Below, one piece after another: positions 20,106 through 32,534 of a DNA stretch of 64,000 nucleotides (position 1 is its first letter; the number at the start of each line of letters is the position of its first letter). The notes below the pieces were generated by a model. The model was not told the origin of the DNA and did not search any database. It was given only the letters and a program-made list of their open reading frames with translations. This DNA is from Coccinella septempunctata (lineage: Eukaryota > Arthropoda > Insecta > Coleoptera > Coccinellidae), in contig NC_058189.1 of assembly GCF_907165205.1 (NCBI RefSeq), forward strand, positions 33,010,270 through 33,074,269. Direction: 5' to 3'. Position numbers and translations under genes: made by a program.

Positions 20106-22799
20106 TATAAGATAATACGGAAGATATGCATTTTCGGAAACCATCAATATCCGTAACTTCTGACGAACAGTTTATTTGGAAATTTCAGGACATCACTGTA
20201 TAAAAGATGAGATATCGATAGCACATGTGTCTCATGTCTGATATAATATCAAAAATAATTCTAGATAATATGCATGGAATCCGGAAGTAAAAATTGCCTC
20301 TTATCGGATGTTGAAACGTTGATAGTTCCTTGTAATATGCATGTCTTTCGTAGTAACTGTGAAATGCATAAAAATTGTGGTCACGGAGTTGAGGAGTTAC
20401 GGAAAAGGAAATGCCCGCCAAATATTCAAAGTGTGTGTCGATTCAGGGCATCGTCACCAACACGTGCCTAACTGTCTTCTTCATTTCCCGGTCCGAATTG
20501 GTCTAAATAAGCAACAATGATATGAACATTATTATAGGGAAATGAACAGGGACGTACTAACAGATATTATTCCAAGAGATAATTCGGTATTTTCTTCATC
20601 GTAGACAAATGCTCGAAAAAGAGGATATTCAGGTTTTTTGAATGATAATCCTATTTTTTGTGTGTAAGAAATGGAATTTTTGTTGCTGAGGATGATTTGG
20701 TTGCAGATAGGGACTAGCCTAAACCCACGGTTTCGCTCGTGAAATATTCATGGTAAAACGCTATTCAAGAAAAGAAAACGAATAACGATTAATTCAAGAA
20801 AGAAAATGAGCAGAACATCAACAGACCTCATCATGAAATAGGAATTAGAAATGAAATATGTAATAATTAATTACTTAATATTAGTTATAGTTAGGGTTGA
20901 AATTGACATACACTTCAGGCGTTATTGATGTTTTTGATGTGTAATCGAAGACATACCTTTTCGTAGGGTATAGTAGTTGATGAGAGATGGAAGAATCGAA
21001 GGATGTATCAATTATATGTTCATTTATTTTTGCACTTGCGATTTTTATTTTAGATAAATAATTCATCATTTATTACTCCTCCGACAGGGCATCAGGGCAT
21101 GTTATCCCTGATACTTCAAAAACATCTACACTGTTCTTTACGAGTGTAGATGTCATTGTAGGTCATTGATCTCAATATACAAAATACAATTTATATTGAT
21201 ACAAACCATATGATGCTATATTTTTGAAATCAGTAAAAATTAAGCTTTCAAAAAATTGCACAGAAATCTAGTGTTCCCATTTGAAAAAACATAACTTTGG
21301 GTCATAGCTTCGTAATTAAAAATCCTGATAAAAAGACGAGCACGTCACTGCATTCTACGTGAAAAAAGTGCCTGTATAATGTTTTAATTTCAGAGCTCTA
21401 TCATCAGTATTAGCGGAGATGAAGATATAAATTTATTTCGATATGGCCATTTTTCCAATGTTTGTTTATAACTCGAAAACAAAAGAAAGTGGCCAAAAAT
21501 GACTACTACTATTGTTTGTTTCTCAGAAAAAGAGAACGAGAATGGGGTATCAGATTTTGGCTATCTCCTCTGATTTAAAAACAGTAGTGCTAAAACATCG
21601 AAATTTGCCCACCCTGTACAGGCTTATTTCGGTGGAGGGAGAGATTTTGGGCAGTATGAATCATTGTTCGAAATATATCCTAATTATGTATATTTGTTTA
21701 AGATACAGGATTTCTCGAATATTTTATCCAAAACTTTTCATTGCCTTCATGGATTTTCTTGAAAACTTCAAGGAATGAGGATAGGACAATGACTAATATT
21801 CACTTATAATGACTCGTTGATAGTACAGCTCCGGACTGGGAGAATTATATTTTTTATTTCACATCTTGTGAAACACCCTGCACATAACATTTTCAAGAAG
21901 CGAAACTTTCCTCAAAATTTATACTGAATACTCTTTCGAACAAGCCTATTGGCATAAGTTTCAAATTATGAAATTCTCATCTTCATATTGAGCATGCTGC
22001 TCTGAAAGCCTACAAGGTACAATCATTCGTGAAACACTGTGTATATTTGGATATATAATCTTTTAACAACCGATATTCATTTCTTCTCCGAGAGAATAAT
22101 AATGATTTATAATATGTATGGGGATTTTCGTCAATCCTGTCTTTACATGTGTAATTTACACCAAGGAAACAAGCACCTATCTATTCACTATTAGGTTTGT
22201 TATTTCAGACACATTTCTGCGGTGTGTTGGCAACTGATACTATCGCAAATTACGCCGATGGACTAATGCGGTTTTTCCAGGAAATGCTTTGATAATGACG
22301 AAGTTGAGCATTGATATACTCAATGAGTATCTTACAAGAAGAGCTATTTTCGAAAAAGCAAGCATTAAGGAATCTTTATGATCGCAAAAAAAATCGATTA
22401 GAATTTCAGAAGGACGTTTATACTCCAAATATCACTTTCCAAATAGAAGGAAATGAAAATTTTAGACCTAAATGAAAATCTGTGAAATATTCCAATAACC
22501 CTCAACCAACTCGCCTTATCAGTGACACAGACAGGAATTAGAATACCAGATCAGCTAGAAAATAAACGTCAATCAATTAAAATCCATAAGTGTCACTCAA
22601 AGATTTTTCAGTTACTAGGACACTTTATAATAAATTGCCTCCTGATTTGAAGAAGGATTTTAATACTATAAAAAGGATCAAATCAAGAACAAAACAATAA
22701 TTCTTATAGTCGAATCCAACCTTTTCCAATCCTTTTTGAAGAGGAAAACCTTTTAATTGTGTACCGCTGTTTTTCTGCCTATGTTTCCAAATATCTACA
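20106..22799. other. Gene-free stretch with MITE remnants
   Basis: No gene supported. 21360-21616 is a right half of the family at 42782-43467: CTGTATAATGTTTTAATTTC, then GCCCACCCTG end, TA at 21617. Short ends of other CACCCTG-type MITEs occur near 21870 and 22030. Confidence 0.5.
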
Positions 22800-22924
22800 T
22801 ACAGGGTTCGTCAGAATGTCAGAAAGAACGTACGTTTTTCAAAAATTTATTACTTCGAGAGGAAAAGTCCCGTGGTAGTGAGGATGGGCGTGTTGGATAG
22901 AGGGAGAGGTGCAGTTTTAGTTTT

Positions 22925-23105
22925 CAACATTGTCTGGAACGTCGAGCATCGCGTGTTTACTGTACGACAGTACTTCCAAAATGGCGAGTCTATTGTTCAA
23001 ACGCAACGTGATTTTCGAGTTCATTGATGTGGAATCCTAATTCCACCTTTACATCGTCGAGGCCGGCACCAGATTTTAAGGACGCTTGTATCTTTCTACA
23101 ATAGC
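22925..23105 (+). pseudogene. Mariner-like transposase, N-terminal DNA-binding remnant
   Basis: Translates to WNVEHRVFTVRQYFQNGESI followed by VQTQRDFRVHF with small gaps. This is the helix-turn-helix start of insect mariner-like transposases, which bind their own TIRs. The rest of the protein is absent or unreadable. Confidence 0.65.
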
Positions 23106-23551
23106 CCCTGTATGTTCATACAGCCAAGGTGTCGCGGATGCGCACTCAAGCATCATTAATTTTTTTTATCCTGATGATATGACATTTGTCATTGAGATCC
23201 CAAATGATTGTATCTGTTTGCAGTGTTTCCAGGAACAACATAATTAGCTCCTGGGTCCACTGTAGATTGCTCATCAGGCATTAATCAAAAAATAACGCAC
23301 CGGCACAGACGACGTCGGTCTAAATGAGCTACTTTGTCTTCGTGAATGAGAACTGAAGTCGCCCGAGAAGTGTAGAGAGCACAGAACACACCCATACTTA
23401 CTTTATGGTAGAGAGGTACTTCAGGAACGCACTTCGTCCAACTTCGGGACCTTTGACTCGGGCGCAAAAACCGACAACAAATGGAAGTAGAGCGTGGCGA
23501 GGTGAAGTTTGGCGAGGTAAAGTTTGACGAGGTAAGCCGAGGTGCCTCTAT

Positions 23552-23629
23552 ACACTATCGTATTCGTTCAACTTCGCGAGTAGTGTAGAGACACTATCGT
23601 ATTCGTTCAACTTCGCGAGTAGTGTAGAG
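23552..23629. repeat. Perfect 39-bp tandem duplication
   Basis: 23552-23590 and 23591-23629 are identical (each starts ACACTATCGTATTCG and ends AGTAGTGTAGAG). The unit itself is partly palindromic (CACTA...TAGTG). It sits in a locally GC-rich section rich in CTTCGCGAGTAGTG-like words. Confidence 0.85.
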
Positions 23630-24234
23630 GAGCCATTATGGCACTTCGGTTTACCTCGTCAAACTTTACTTCTACTTACTCCTGGACTTCGCCAAACTTT
23701 CCGAAGTACTTCGCCGAGGAACTTCGCGAGTAGTGGGGGCGTTAGAGTATCAATCAAATTCCAGCACAGATGCTGGCCGACTAGCGATACAATGGAATCA
23801 TTTCGGAAGAAGCTTGATTCCTGCATTTTGGCAGTAGTTTTCAAATCTTGAATTTTTTTACTGAAAAAAATGGCATGTGTTCCTGAATATTTTGATGTGA
23901 TAAAAAAAAATTCTCACACTTATTTTGTCTGTCTCCCAGTTGAAAAACATGCGTTCTTTCTGACGGACCCTGTATAATTGGAGGAGGAAATCTGCACACA
24001 AGTTGTTACCTGGGTTCTTGTTCATACATTTCATTTTAAAAAAATGATTTTCTGATTGGAATTGAGTTTGATTTGAACCCTAATCAACCGCTTATAGTCA
24101 TATCACTCGTGCTGTTGTACATGTAAATGACTTTCGGTTAAATTTCCTGAATTTTTGGTATAAAGGTATGTTGTACATTCTCATTTCTTCGACATATGCA
24201 CAAAACAATCGTACGACTACACCATTTCCAGTTG

Positions 24235-24475
24235 TAATTCAGAAATAATCAATTGAAATTCAGAAAACATCAATTGTATTTCAGATTAGTCAAGTTTATT
24301 TCAAAAACCATCAAAACTAATTCAGATAAGTCAATTCAATTTCATTTGAAATTCAGTTTAGTCACATTTATTTCAAAAACCGTCAATTATAATTCAGAAA
24401 CCATTTGTATTACAGATACCCTGAAATTTATTTCAGAAAATAGCAAAATGTAATTAAGAAAGACATCTATTAAAT
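24235..24475. repeat. Degenerate minisatellite, family M
   Basis: Alternating words such as AATTCAGAAACCATCAATTG and ATTTCAGATTAGTCAA recur roughly every 18-20 bp in imperfect form. The same words appear in scattered pieces between 32240 and 34345. No coding function. Confidence 0.6.
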
Positions 24476-24800
24476 GTTTAATAAACCAATCTCAAAAGTC
24501 TCTTCCACTGTAAATTTTTAAGCGGAATTTCAGGATCAGATAGTACTCGATAAAATCTTCAACATGAGGTATCGCAACACCCCTCATCCCTATTCAAAAT
24601 CAAGGGGTTGTGTTCACCCCCCGTTAGAGTGTTGTAGTTACGGGGATCCAAAGAGCGGAAATGTTGTTCCCGCTCAAATTAAAAATTGACGGGTCCGAGC
24701 GATTTTCCACATTTTTCATTTTAAAGCCGGAAAATCGAGAAGTTTTTGTTGGACCACACTATTAGATATCGATTGAAATTTATTCTGGGAGGATTCTGCA

Positions 24801-24973
24801 TCTCTTCATAAACTTTTTAGGGTTTTCACTCCCAATCTCTGAAACAAAATCAATTAAAAATGAAATCAACGATTTGCTCCTGCGTGAATTCTTGCACTAA
24901 TTTGTTGATTTCATTTTTAATTGATTTTGTTTCAGAGATTGGGAGTGAAAACCCTAAAAAGTTTATGAAGAGA
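24801..24973. mobile_element. Perfect-palindrome MITE
   Basis: Arms 24801-24870 and 24904-24973 are exact 70-bp reverse complements around a 33-bp loop that contains TTTGCTCCTGCGTGAATTC. Perfect arms imply either recent origin or recent gene conversion between arms. Fragments of the same family lie at 3011-3640. Confidence 0.75.
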
Positions 24974-25797
24974 ACCACACTATTAACCTAATTATTTCGT
25001 GAGAAAAAATATAAAGTTTTTTCTGCTTTTTGTTTCACTATCGAAAAATAAGACAATAAGTAGAGATGCGTTACCATAGTGACTGTTAAATATGCATTCA
25101 CTTTTCCTGGAGTCAATACTGTTGTGGTCGGAATCACTTTTCCTACGCATCAATGCGTCTATTTCTCTTGCAGCGTTATTGAAAATGGCTTTATCAATAT
25201 TTGTTCATAACTCAAAATCTAGAAATTATAAGCCAGTTCTGTTTTCAGATTTGGATTACTCAGAAAAAAAAGCTCTAGCATGTCATATCCGTTCTCTTCT
25301 AGCTGATAAAGTTCTCGAGATCCTCCCAGTAGACAACGAATTGAACACACCATGTATATTAAACCTCCTTCAAATTGAACTCTGAACTGCATAAAAATGT
25401 GATCCCAATAGTGTTCGAGAAAAAACATTCATTTCAGCGTTTTGAATGTCATTTCTTGATCGAAAATTTTGAGAGGATTTTAGAGGGTCAGTCAGTACAC
25501 GATGAGATTCTCAAAATGATGTTTCGCATGTCCCTCAAACCTCATCGAAATCGGAGGGAAGTTTTTCCGCCCCAAAGAGGATTGAAGTCACGAAGAAAAA
25601 GATTGCGGAAGTCAACTGAAAAGCTCGAAATTGCAAAATCCAGACAATTGTTAGGATCATCCTTTATCGTTAAAGGATGATTTCTGCCTAGTAATTAGAA
25701 CTCGAACTGTTGGTACGTTTCTTTAAATTTTCATTTTGAAGATGTAAGCAAGCTCGCGTCCAGCCTGTCGACTCAGCAGTCGACAGTTCTCGCTATA

Positions 25798-26656
25798 CAG
25801 GGTGAATCTTTGACTCGTACAAATATTTTTAAATTTTGTTTCACTTTTACCAAATTTTTATGCATTTTTGAAGGATTTTTGTTGCACCCTGTGCCATCTC
25901 CATCAACATTCTGAATGTTTTGAATTGGGAAAGTGGGTCATGTGGTACTTTTTTGGCAAGGTCTTTGTATCTTCTTTACAAGCATGCAGAAAATTTCGAG
26001 AAAAAAACTTTTTTTTTAAATTTGTCAATTCAAAGAGGTTTTCAGTATGTGAACTTTGTCATGTCTCATTTACTTTGAGACGATGGTACCGAATGAAAGT
26101 CGACCATTACAGTATTGTTCATGCACAACTTTCAACCCCAAGCGCTTTGATTATTATATCCAGAGCGATGGTGGTCATTTTGAACATTTAATTTAACATA
26201 TCTTGTAATGCACAATGATTCTCCGGGTGGTACTTCAATGCCGAAATAAATTTCCAATGTCACTCCATTTTTTTCTAGATAAAAGGGTTCGTAGGGGTTG
26301 AAAGTTGTGCATGAACAAAACTGTAATGGTCGTCTTTCATTCGGTGACAAATTTCAACAGGTATCATCGTCTCAAAGTAAATGAGGCATGACAAAGTGCA
26401 CATGCATACTGAAAATATTTTTGAACTAATTAATTTAAAAAAAAACGACCTTGCCAAAAAAGTACCAAATGACCCACTTTCCCTAATCAAAAAATTTGGA
26501 GGGTTGATGGGGATGGCAAAGGGTGCAACAAAAATCCTTCGAAAATGCATAAATTTTCGATAAAAGTGAAACGAAAATTGACCTGTTTCAAGAATTTGTT
26601 GCCAAATATTTTCCTTCTGAGAAAATGAATTTGTTCCATAATTTTGACGCGCACTG
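25798..26656. mobile_element. Composite inverted-repeat element, family B-like left end
   Basis: Arms of about 300 bp (about 25850-26160 versus 26280-26590) are imperfect reverse complements. Both contain TTCATGCACAACTTTCAACC, the AAGTGGGTCAT(T/G)TGGTAC block and the GGTGCAACAAAAATCCTT block. The outer ends differ: CAGGGTGAATCTTTG at the left and CAGTGCGCGTCAAAATT (minus strand) at the right, each next to TA. It may be two elements or a recombined one. Confidence 0.55.
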
Positions 26657-27810
26657 TATATTCGAACAGCATACATATTAACTGATGAATGAGTGAAAAA
26701 CAAAAGATTTACTCTAGGTGACAGCATGTTATTGTTCGAATTCCTAACAGTGCGCCGATATCGTTCCATTCTCATTTATCCTACAATATTTGTGCATTTA
26801 TCTCCATCAATACGATAATTGGTTTCATGAAATGAAGTGATTCGTGATTAATGGTCAGGAGACGACGTCATCCAGAATAAAATCATCGATAAGACTGGGC
26901 CGGTTATTGTGTTAATATTTTCGAGCCTGATTCTTTTCAGTTCCGCTCCAATTGTTCTCTTTTAAATTATCTCGAGAATTCTTGGAATCGTTGAATAAGG
27001 TCAATTCAAAGAGTTCCTCGTCGAGTGTTTTTATTACTGGAATAGTCGTGAGGTGAAACAATGAGTCAAAAAGGACTGTTGTTCATTTCACCATTGGTTA
27101 TTCGATAATATATTCGAAAGTAGCGAATATGTCATGAATAAAAAAATTCTGCGTCGAATAAGACCAGGCGCACCACCAGTTTCCCAGAGAATCACTTGAT
27201 TCGATTTTCAGAGACGATATACAATGTTCGTTCCAAAATTGGTTTTCTTGGGAAATTATCGAGTGCAGCGTTTATTTGAAAAAAGAAACCGACATAAAAA
27301 TTTTAGATCATTGAAATCTACGTCGAAAAATATCAAGCCAGTATTTTTTGGACTACCCTTTTTCAAACTAGCGGTTCTAAAAGTTGATCTAATTCTCAGA
27401 GATGTTGAAAAATCATCAAGTCAAGTAGCGGATAACTTAGGAAAGTTATCTGTAAAAAAAATTCCGAGTCGAACAAAACCAAGCGCGTATTTTTCATACA
27501 AGAGATAGGGAACCTCAAACTTTAGCCGGTTTTCAGTGGTTATGTAGAATATAGACTTCTGCTTCAAATAAGGCCGAGAGCTTATTTCTTGGACGTTTCC
27601 GTTTCCAAACTGGAGGATCTCAAACTTGATCCAATTCTCAGAGATGAAAAATGTTCAGATCAACGTTGATTCCCTAGAAAAATCTTAGAAAAAAAGCGTA
27701 TATATAAATTGGACGTACGAACGAAAAAAGGGAATTCCTAGATTAATTTTAAGAAAAAAAGTCTCATTTTCGAGATTTCGGGTGTTAGAATTTTTTTCAA
27801 CTTTTTCTCC

Positions 27811-27977
27811 AGCCCGTTTGCCGAGAATTCTCTGAAAATTTACTGCGACTCGTGAATTCTTTACCGTTACATAGGCACTTTCGGTAGAATTCTCTGTTCA
27901 GTTGCATACAAAATAATCTCTACCGTTTTCTTACCAAAATTTGGTAGAGAATTCTCGGCTGTTACAAACGGGCTTTA
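27811..27977. mobile_element. MITE, family D, copy 2
   Basis: Ends AGCCCGTTTGCCGAGAATTCT and, reversed, AAGCCCGTTTGTAACAGCCG-type sequence at 27977. Internal GGTAGAATTCTC and GAGAATTCTCGG words match the copy at 13906-14075. No ORF. Confidence 0.5.
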
Positions 27978-28149
27978 GAGTACCTACACTTCACAAGATA
28001 CATATTCATCAGATCGAGAAAATAAACTGAAAAACTAATCTAATAATGCATTTATTCACCACAGCTAACTGGATTTTTTCACGACAATTTGGATTTTTTT
28101 CGAGAGAATAAGACCATAAAGTTCAGTATAACAGCAAAGCATCTTTTTA

Positions 28150-28455
28150 CATTTTTTCAAATCAACTTCACCAAAAAAAAAATTCTGGAGGAAAAGAGGG
28201 GAGTGCTCCAGAGAAAATAGCACTCTGTAGATGAGCCATCGAAATTGGCATGTCACATGGTATGAACTCTCAACTGCAATATCTATGCCAAATTTCAGTT
28301 GATTATCTGGTGAAGTGTAGATACTATGAGAAAAAAAAACTTGAAAAAAATTCGAAACGTTTTCCATCCAAACTTTATGGGACTTTTTTTCTTAGAATGA
28401 TTTGAGGAATCTCACCTCTTCATTTATATCTCCAATTTAGGAACTCCTTGTATAT
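28150..28455. repeat. Dispersed repeat, family E, copy 2
   Basis: Matches 14165-14500 over most of its length (CATCGAAATTGGCATGTCAC, CCAAATTTCAGTTGATTATC, AGGAATCTC). It ends near AGGAACTCCTTGTATATG, comparable with GAGAACATCCTGTATGTG in copy 1. Confidence 0.55.
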
Positions 28456-30154
28456 GATGGTTGTAGAACATTGAAATTTCGTCGAATGAGACCAAGTGCA
28501 TATTTTTTGGTCTATCCGTTTCCAAACAAAAGGACCTATTACGCTTATTTTTAGAGATATTGTAGGTATTGTATTGTAGTCAATATTGTCACCATATTTT
28601 GTGAAGTGTTTGTTTCAACGATGGTATTCTGAAAAAATTTTCGAAAATAGCGTATACTCATTTGATTTTGATGGAAACATTTAAGGCTTGAAATGAATAC
28701 ATAGTTTAAAAAATTCAGTTTAGACTGAAAATGTTTTCATGAAAATGAAGACTATCCACTTGGTAACTAGGGTATCCTACAGACAAAAAAATTTCAGTCC
28801 ATGCTAATTGAAAAAATATTGAAATTTTTTAAAGGTCATTTTCGAAAAATTGCAACGTCTTTCAGACCGACTATAGAATGATTCGAAAAACTGCTGACTT
28901 GAAAACTCCTCGGAAAATGAATAAAAAAATATCATAAGTCATCTCGAACGATTTTCAAGATATGGTTTCAAGTTAAAACCATCAAAACCATGAAATTGGG
29001 TATTCTCATTTGAAAAATCAGGGGGTATCCCGTTTCACCACTTTCGAACCATCCTATGGAGTCAAAAATAATAATAAATAATATCAGCTTATGCGCTGAT
29101 TAGGATCGATTCTCTTCCTATAAGAGATCGAGCACTGTCATCTCACCCTGTATTTTAGAAAACCCGTTTACATACTCAAAGTTGCTTCAATTAGGTAAAG
29201 GGAAGGTTTTAGAAAATTTCACTTTGAAATTTGAACGTTGTAGTCATTGCCTCCCTGTTGAGTCGTTATCATTATTTTAGCGCTGGCATCAATACTGCCG
29301 TGAACTGAACGTTCTCCCAACTTTTCGATTCACACACGCATGTTGTCTGCAATAAGCAGGCCGGCGAATAAGAAGAATATGGGACATATGCCATTGTATT
29401 CGTCTGAGTTTCGATCTGGGGAGGATTGAACCGGATTTCGTTTCATACTGGATGGCGCTCGAGTACTACTCGATAATACTCAGAAGCTACTATCAATATT
29501 TGATTAGGTCCAAGCGTTTTCCATCAAAGAAGGAGCTGTGTTGCTCTGACGACGTCAAATGAGACAGAAACCATGGTCCTTAAGTGGAACGTTCTGCATT
29601 TAGCAGATGGCAAATTGGCTAGTTCAATTCGGATCGTAGTACTTGTTCATAGGTATTCATATCAGCGGGTAGTATGCATCCTTTATTGTAGGGCGTTTTG
29701 TGTTCCATTTAAAAAAAGGTTACTTTGTATTGCCACACTGTATACAAAATAGTTAGTAGTATCATTGAGTATTAACCCTCTAGTTAAAAGATAGTATGTA
29801 GGTATCGTAGGTAGAATTATTGAAGACTAATTTATCCAGAACAAATTTCATTTTTCAAAATTTTATCGATAGCTTCTATAATTTCGCATATAAGGTATAG
29901 GGTCAGTTTCTGGCGGACACCCTGTACAAATCTGTACATCAAAAATTTATGTTCGATAGTTTCATTATTTTTAGGTAATCCTACAGACAAGCCCACTTCA
30001 ACATCTTTCGTTTTTACGTCGTGAATTCAAGCCGTCGATGGCATTATTATACAAACGGTTTACGCACAATTATGCGGGAACTCGAGCACAAATATTATAC
30101 TGGGGTAAGATGAAAAAAAAATTAAATAGTGAAAGAAATGAATAACCGACTTAC

Positions 30155-30325
30155 CGCCCTAAGCTCCCTCGTTGAGAAGAAGTGGGTCAGTTGAGCCCTC
30201 AGGGGTACCATGAGAACTAGGAAGAAAGGAAACGCCAGAGCCGCCTTCGTGGATTTAACAATCCACAGGAATATGAGACAAGCTAATTGTACACCAGTGA
30301 AGATGTGCATCTTGTGGGTTTTCAC
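30155..30325 (-). CDS. Ae2: Membrane-domain exon of SLC4 anion exchanger (AE type)
   Basis: 171 bp, 57 codons, phase 0 at both ends, with acceptor TTTTTTGCAG and donor GTAAGT on the minus strand. It encodes VKTHKMHIFTGVQL, a hydrophobic helix (ACLIFLWIVKST), then AALAFPFFLVLMVPLRAQL (second helix) and THFFSTRELRA. This is the last part of the membrane domain of bicarbonate transporters. FPF-x-L-x-L-x-VPLR followed by REL-x-ALD points to the AE branch (SLC4A1-A3, electroneutral chloride/bicarbonate exchange at the plasma membrane) rather than the sodium-coupled branch. The next exon is 2571-2642. Exons further upstream would lie at higher coordinates and were not recognised up to 64000. Confidence 0.88.
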
Positions 30326-32239
30326 CTGCAAAAAAGTGTCATATTAATAAATAGTTTTTGCTACCATGATATAGAATATGGAATAACACAATATTCGATT
30401 TTGTGTCCAAAATAAAAGGACCAATTGAATATGAATTGGATCGTAATTTTTTAATATTAAATGAGTTCCAAATGCACAAAACAAGGAAACTTCAGGTTGA
30501 ATTTGCCAATTCATTTCACATAATAATGCGAGTTTTCACTATCGAACGATCCCTGAATTTTAAGGACAAAAGAGTATAGTGTATGATCCGTTGTCCACGG
30601 GACGTCTACCACGGAATCCAGTTGAATTTAAACTTAAGTAATTTTAAACACTTATGATGACTTTATGCAGCGTAACAAGTGAGACTTACGAGAGGAACCA
30701 ATCTAATTCTAATCTAATGGGCCCATAGGGAAAGAACTATCGACTTTATAGACAGAGCCGAAGGAATTATTAATTTAGTGGAAAGTCACTTTGGATCTTA
30801 GTTAATATGGCATGTTTGGCGACATTTAATAAAGAGCTTAATCTACATATCTAAGACCTAAAGTGACTTTTCATCCCTTTGGTTCGGTCTGATGGGCTAC
30901 CAACTAAATTGGTTCCATTCTTAGGTTTTAGTACCCCTGCATTAACCTAAGAAAAGAACAATCTTATTGGCAGATATCTCCCTTAGATCTAAATTCTAAA
31001 GTATTTATTATTTTTAGAAAATATGAGTTAGGAAACTTTCTTTCCTAAGGAAAGGCTAAAACTGTTGTCAAGTGAAACAAAACTGAGTGAATCAACTTTT
31101 TGGGTTGAAACATCACGAACATAGTAGAACGAATCTTTTCATAATTGCTAAATTAATTGATGAATGTTATGATAATTCCGTTATTAAGTCTTTTGGGGAG
31201 AGTAGTATGCAGTTAATTTTTCTAGAAATTTAAACAGTTTGAAGACTTTCAAAAGTGCGCTTCAGATCAAAATAAGAAATCAAAACAAATATGATGGAAT
31301 TCTATAATTCAGTTTCTGCGAGTGGTGCATGTGATAGTTTATTTCATTGTTTCTCCTTATTTCCGCCATGTTATAACATAGCATCCTTAGATTAGATGAT
31401 AGTAGACGATGAAAAGTATTCGTTGATTACCCTGAATAATAACATTGCTATTTCGATAACGACATAACATTTATTGATATTTTATCGAAGGATATTAAAT
31501 ATCTGAAGCCCATTGTTGATTCCCATTCATTCAAGAATCTTCGTTATTGTTTATGAAATACGAGAAGTTCAAGCATTTGTAATTGTTATTCTTGCAGAAG
31601 CGACTGGCGACTGGGAGAAGAAATCGTATGCCGCCCACGACGTAGAATTTTTGTGTTTCAAAACCACGATTTCATTGATTAATTAGGGAGAGCGTTGGAC
31701 AAAATTGAAGAAATGAAAAACACGACCATTGTTATAAATATTGCTAATGTGGGAATCTATTTCTTTGCGAATAATTATGTATAATGATCTCATTAAAGCT
31801 TGTTGGATCAGCAGATTAATTATTTCACCTTAAATTGAAAGAAGTCAGTTGATAGCCATTTTCGTTTCCGGAATTCGAAGTGATAGCTGTTATAGAATAC
31901 TAAGTAACAGGATTCTCACTGGTAGGTAATGCGGGTGACAATCTACACTCAACCATTTTTGCTTCTTTGAAATAGTTAGTTTCCATTCTTGTCAACGTCG
32001 GAAAACACTTCAGCTTTTGCGAGTTTGAATCGTGTACGGTGTACAAAGCAACAGTGTGACTAGTCTTCAATTAAATAGGTGTAACAGAGATAATGACAAT
32101 ATTTAAAACTCGACTTCGCTGGAACAAAATTGTCCACAACTCACGAGATAACGAAAGGAAAAGAACTTCCCCATCTCATTTTCACTTTCAATCTCGAGCA
32201 TTGATTGAGCCATACAAGATGATTTATTTAATTTATAAA
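30326..32239. other. Gene-free stretch with one palindromic MITE
   Basis: No coding exon recognised on either strand. The MITE at 30693-30928 is listed separately. The rest is unique-looking AT-rich sequence. If the exchanger gene continues to the right, this is intron. Confidence 0.4.
30693..30928. mobile_element. Small palindromic MITE
   Basis: Ends GGAACCAATCTAATTCTAA and TTAGTTGGTAGCCCATCAG (reverse complement of the right arm, which finishes TTGGTTCC). The inner parts AAAGTCACTTTGGATCTTAG and CTAAGACCTAAAGTGACTTT mirror each other. About 236 bp, no ORF. Confidence 0.6.
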
Positions 32240-32342
32240 AATCTCAGGTAATTTGACAGATTTATTCTCAAATCAGTCAAATTCATTTCAGAAATCGCCA
32301 TTTGTATTTCAAAAAATATCAACTATTATTCTGAACGAAATT

Positions 32343-32372
32343 TTGTTATTTATTTATTTATTTATTCATTTA
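32343..32372. repeat. (TTTA)n microsatellite
   Basis: TTATTTATTTATTTATTTAT run. It could be the tail of a minus-strand LINE, but no LINE sequence was recognised to its right. Confidence 0.6.
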
Positions 32373-32534
32373 AGAAAAAAATAAAAATTCCGAAAGAAAT
32401 CAATTGAAGCATGCGTAAACAGGCATTACTGACTAAAAAAAAAATCATAATTTTTCAGGAGAACGAAGGGATTGGATAAAAAAAGGTGCCCATTTGAAAT
32501 AAGAAAATAGGAGCACGTTCAGGCTTTCTGCAAC

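Larger units (their letters stand above)
22802..23972. mobile_element. Mariner-like relic with TIRs
   Basis: 1171 bp. Ends CAGGGTTCGTCAGAATGTCA on the left and TTTCTGACGGACCCTG on the right, with GAACG(T/C)A(C/T)GTTTTTCAA-like subterminal sequence on both sides, flanked by TA (22800-22801 and 23973-23974). It holds a transposase N-terminal remnant and a GC-rich, partly palindromic section with a tandem duplication (23490-23740). Confidence 0.7.
27151..28570. repeat. Degenerate repeats of a roughly 100-bp unit
   Basis: A unit resembling CGTCGAATAAGACCAAGCGC followed by TATTTTTTGGACTATCCGTTT, then AGAGGATC and TTCTCAGAGATGTTGA, recurs near 27150, 27335, 27465, 27560 and 28485. Copies are diverged and interrupted by other MITEs (27811-27977, 28150-28455). 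Non-coding. Confidence 0.5.
2643..30154 (-). other. Intron of the anion exchanger gene, 27.5 kb, filled with transposons
   Basis: Bounded by a GTAAGT donor (minus strand, first base at 30154) and a TTTCAG acceptor (last base at 2643), both phase 0. No further exon of the exchanger was recognised inside, although an alternative small exon cannot be excluded. Apart from the elements listed separately, the sequence is AT-rich and non-coding. The Gypsy-type element inside is in the same orientation as the host gene. Confidence 0.7.

Noticed and set aside
25092..25680. Two overlapping open frames of about 100 residues
   Set aside because: No conserved motif; low complexity basic end. Not supported as a gene.
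30155..30325. Exon of a sodium-coupled bicarbonate transporter
   Set aside because: FPF-x-L-x-L-x-VPLR and the REL-x-ALD end fit the anion exchanger branch better, though this rests on memory of the family and not on an alignment.
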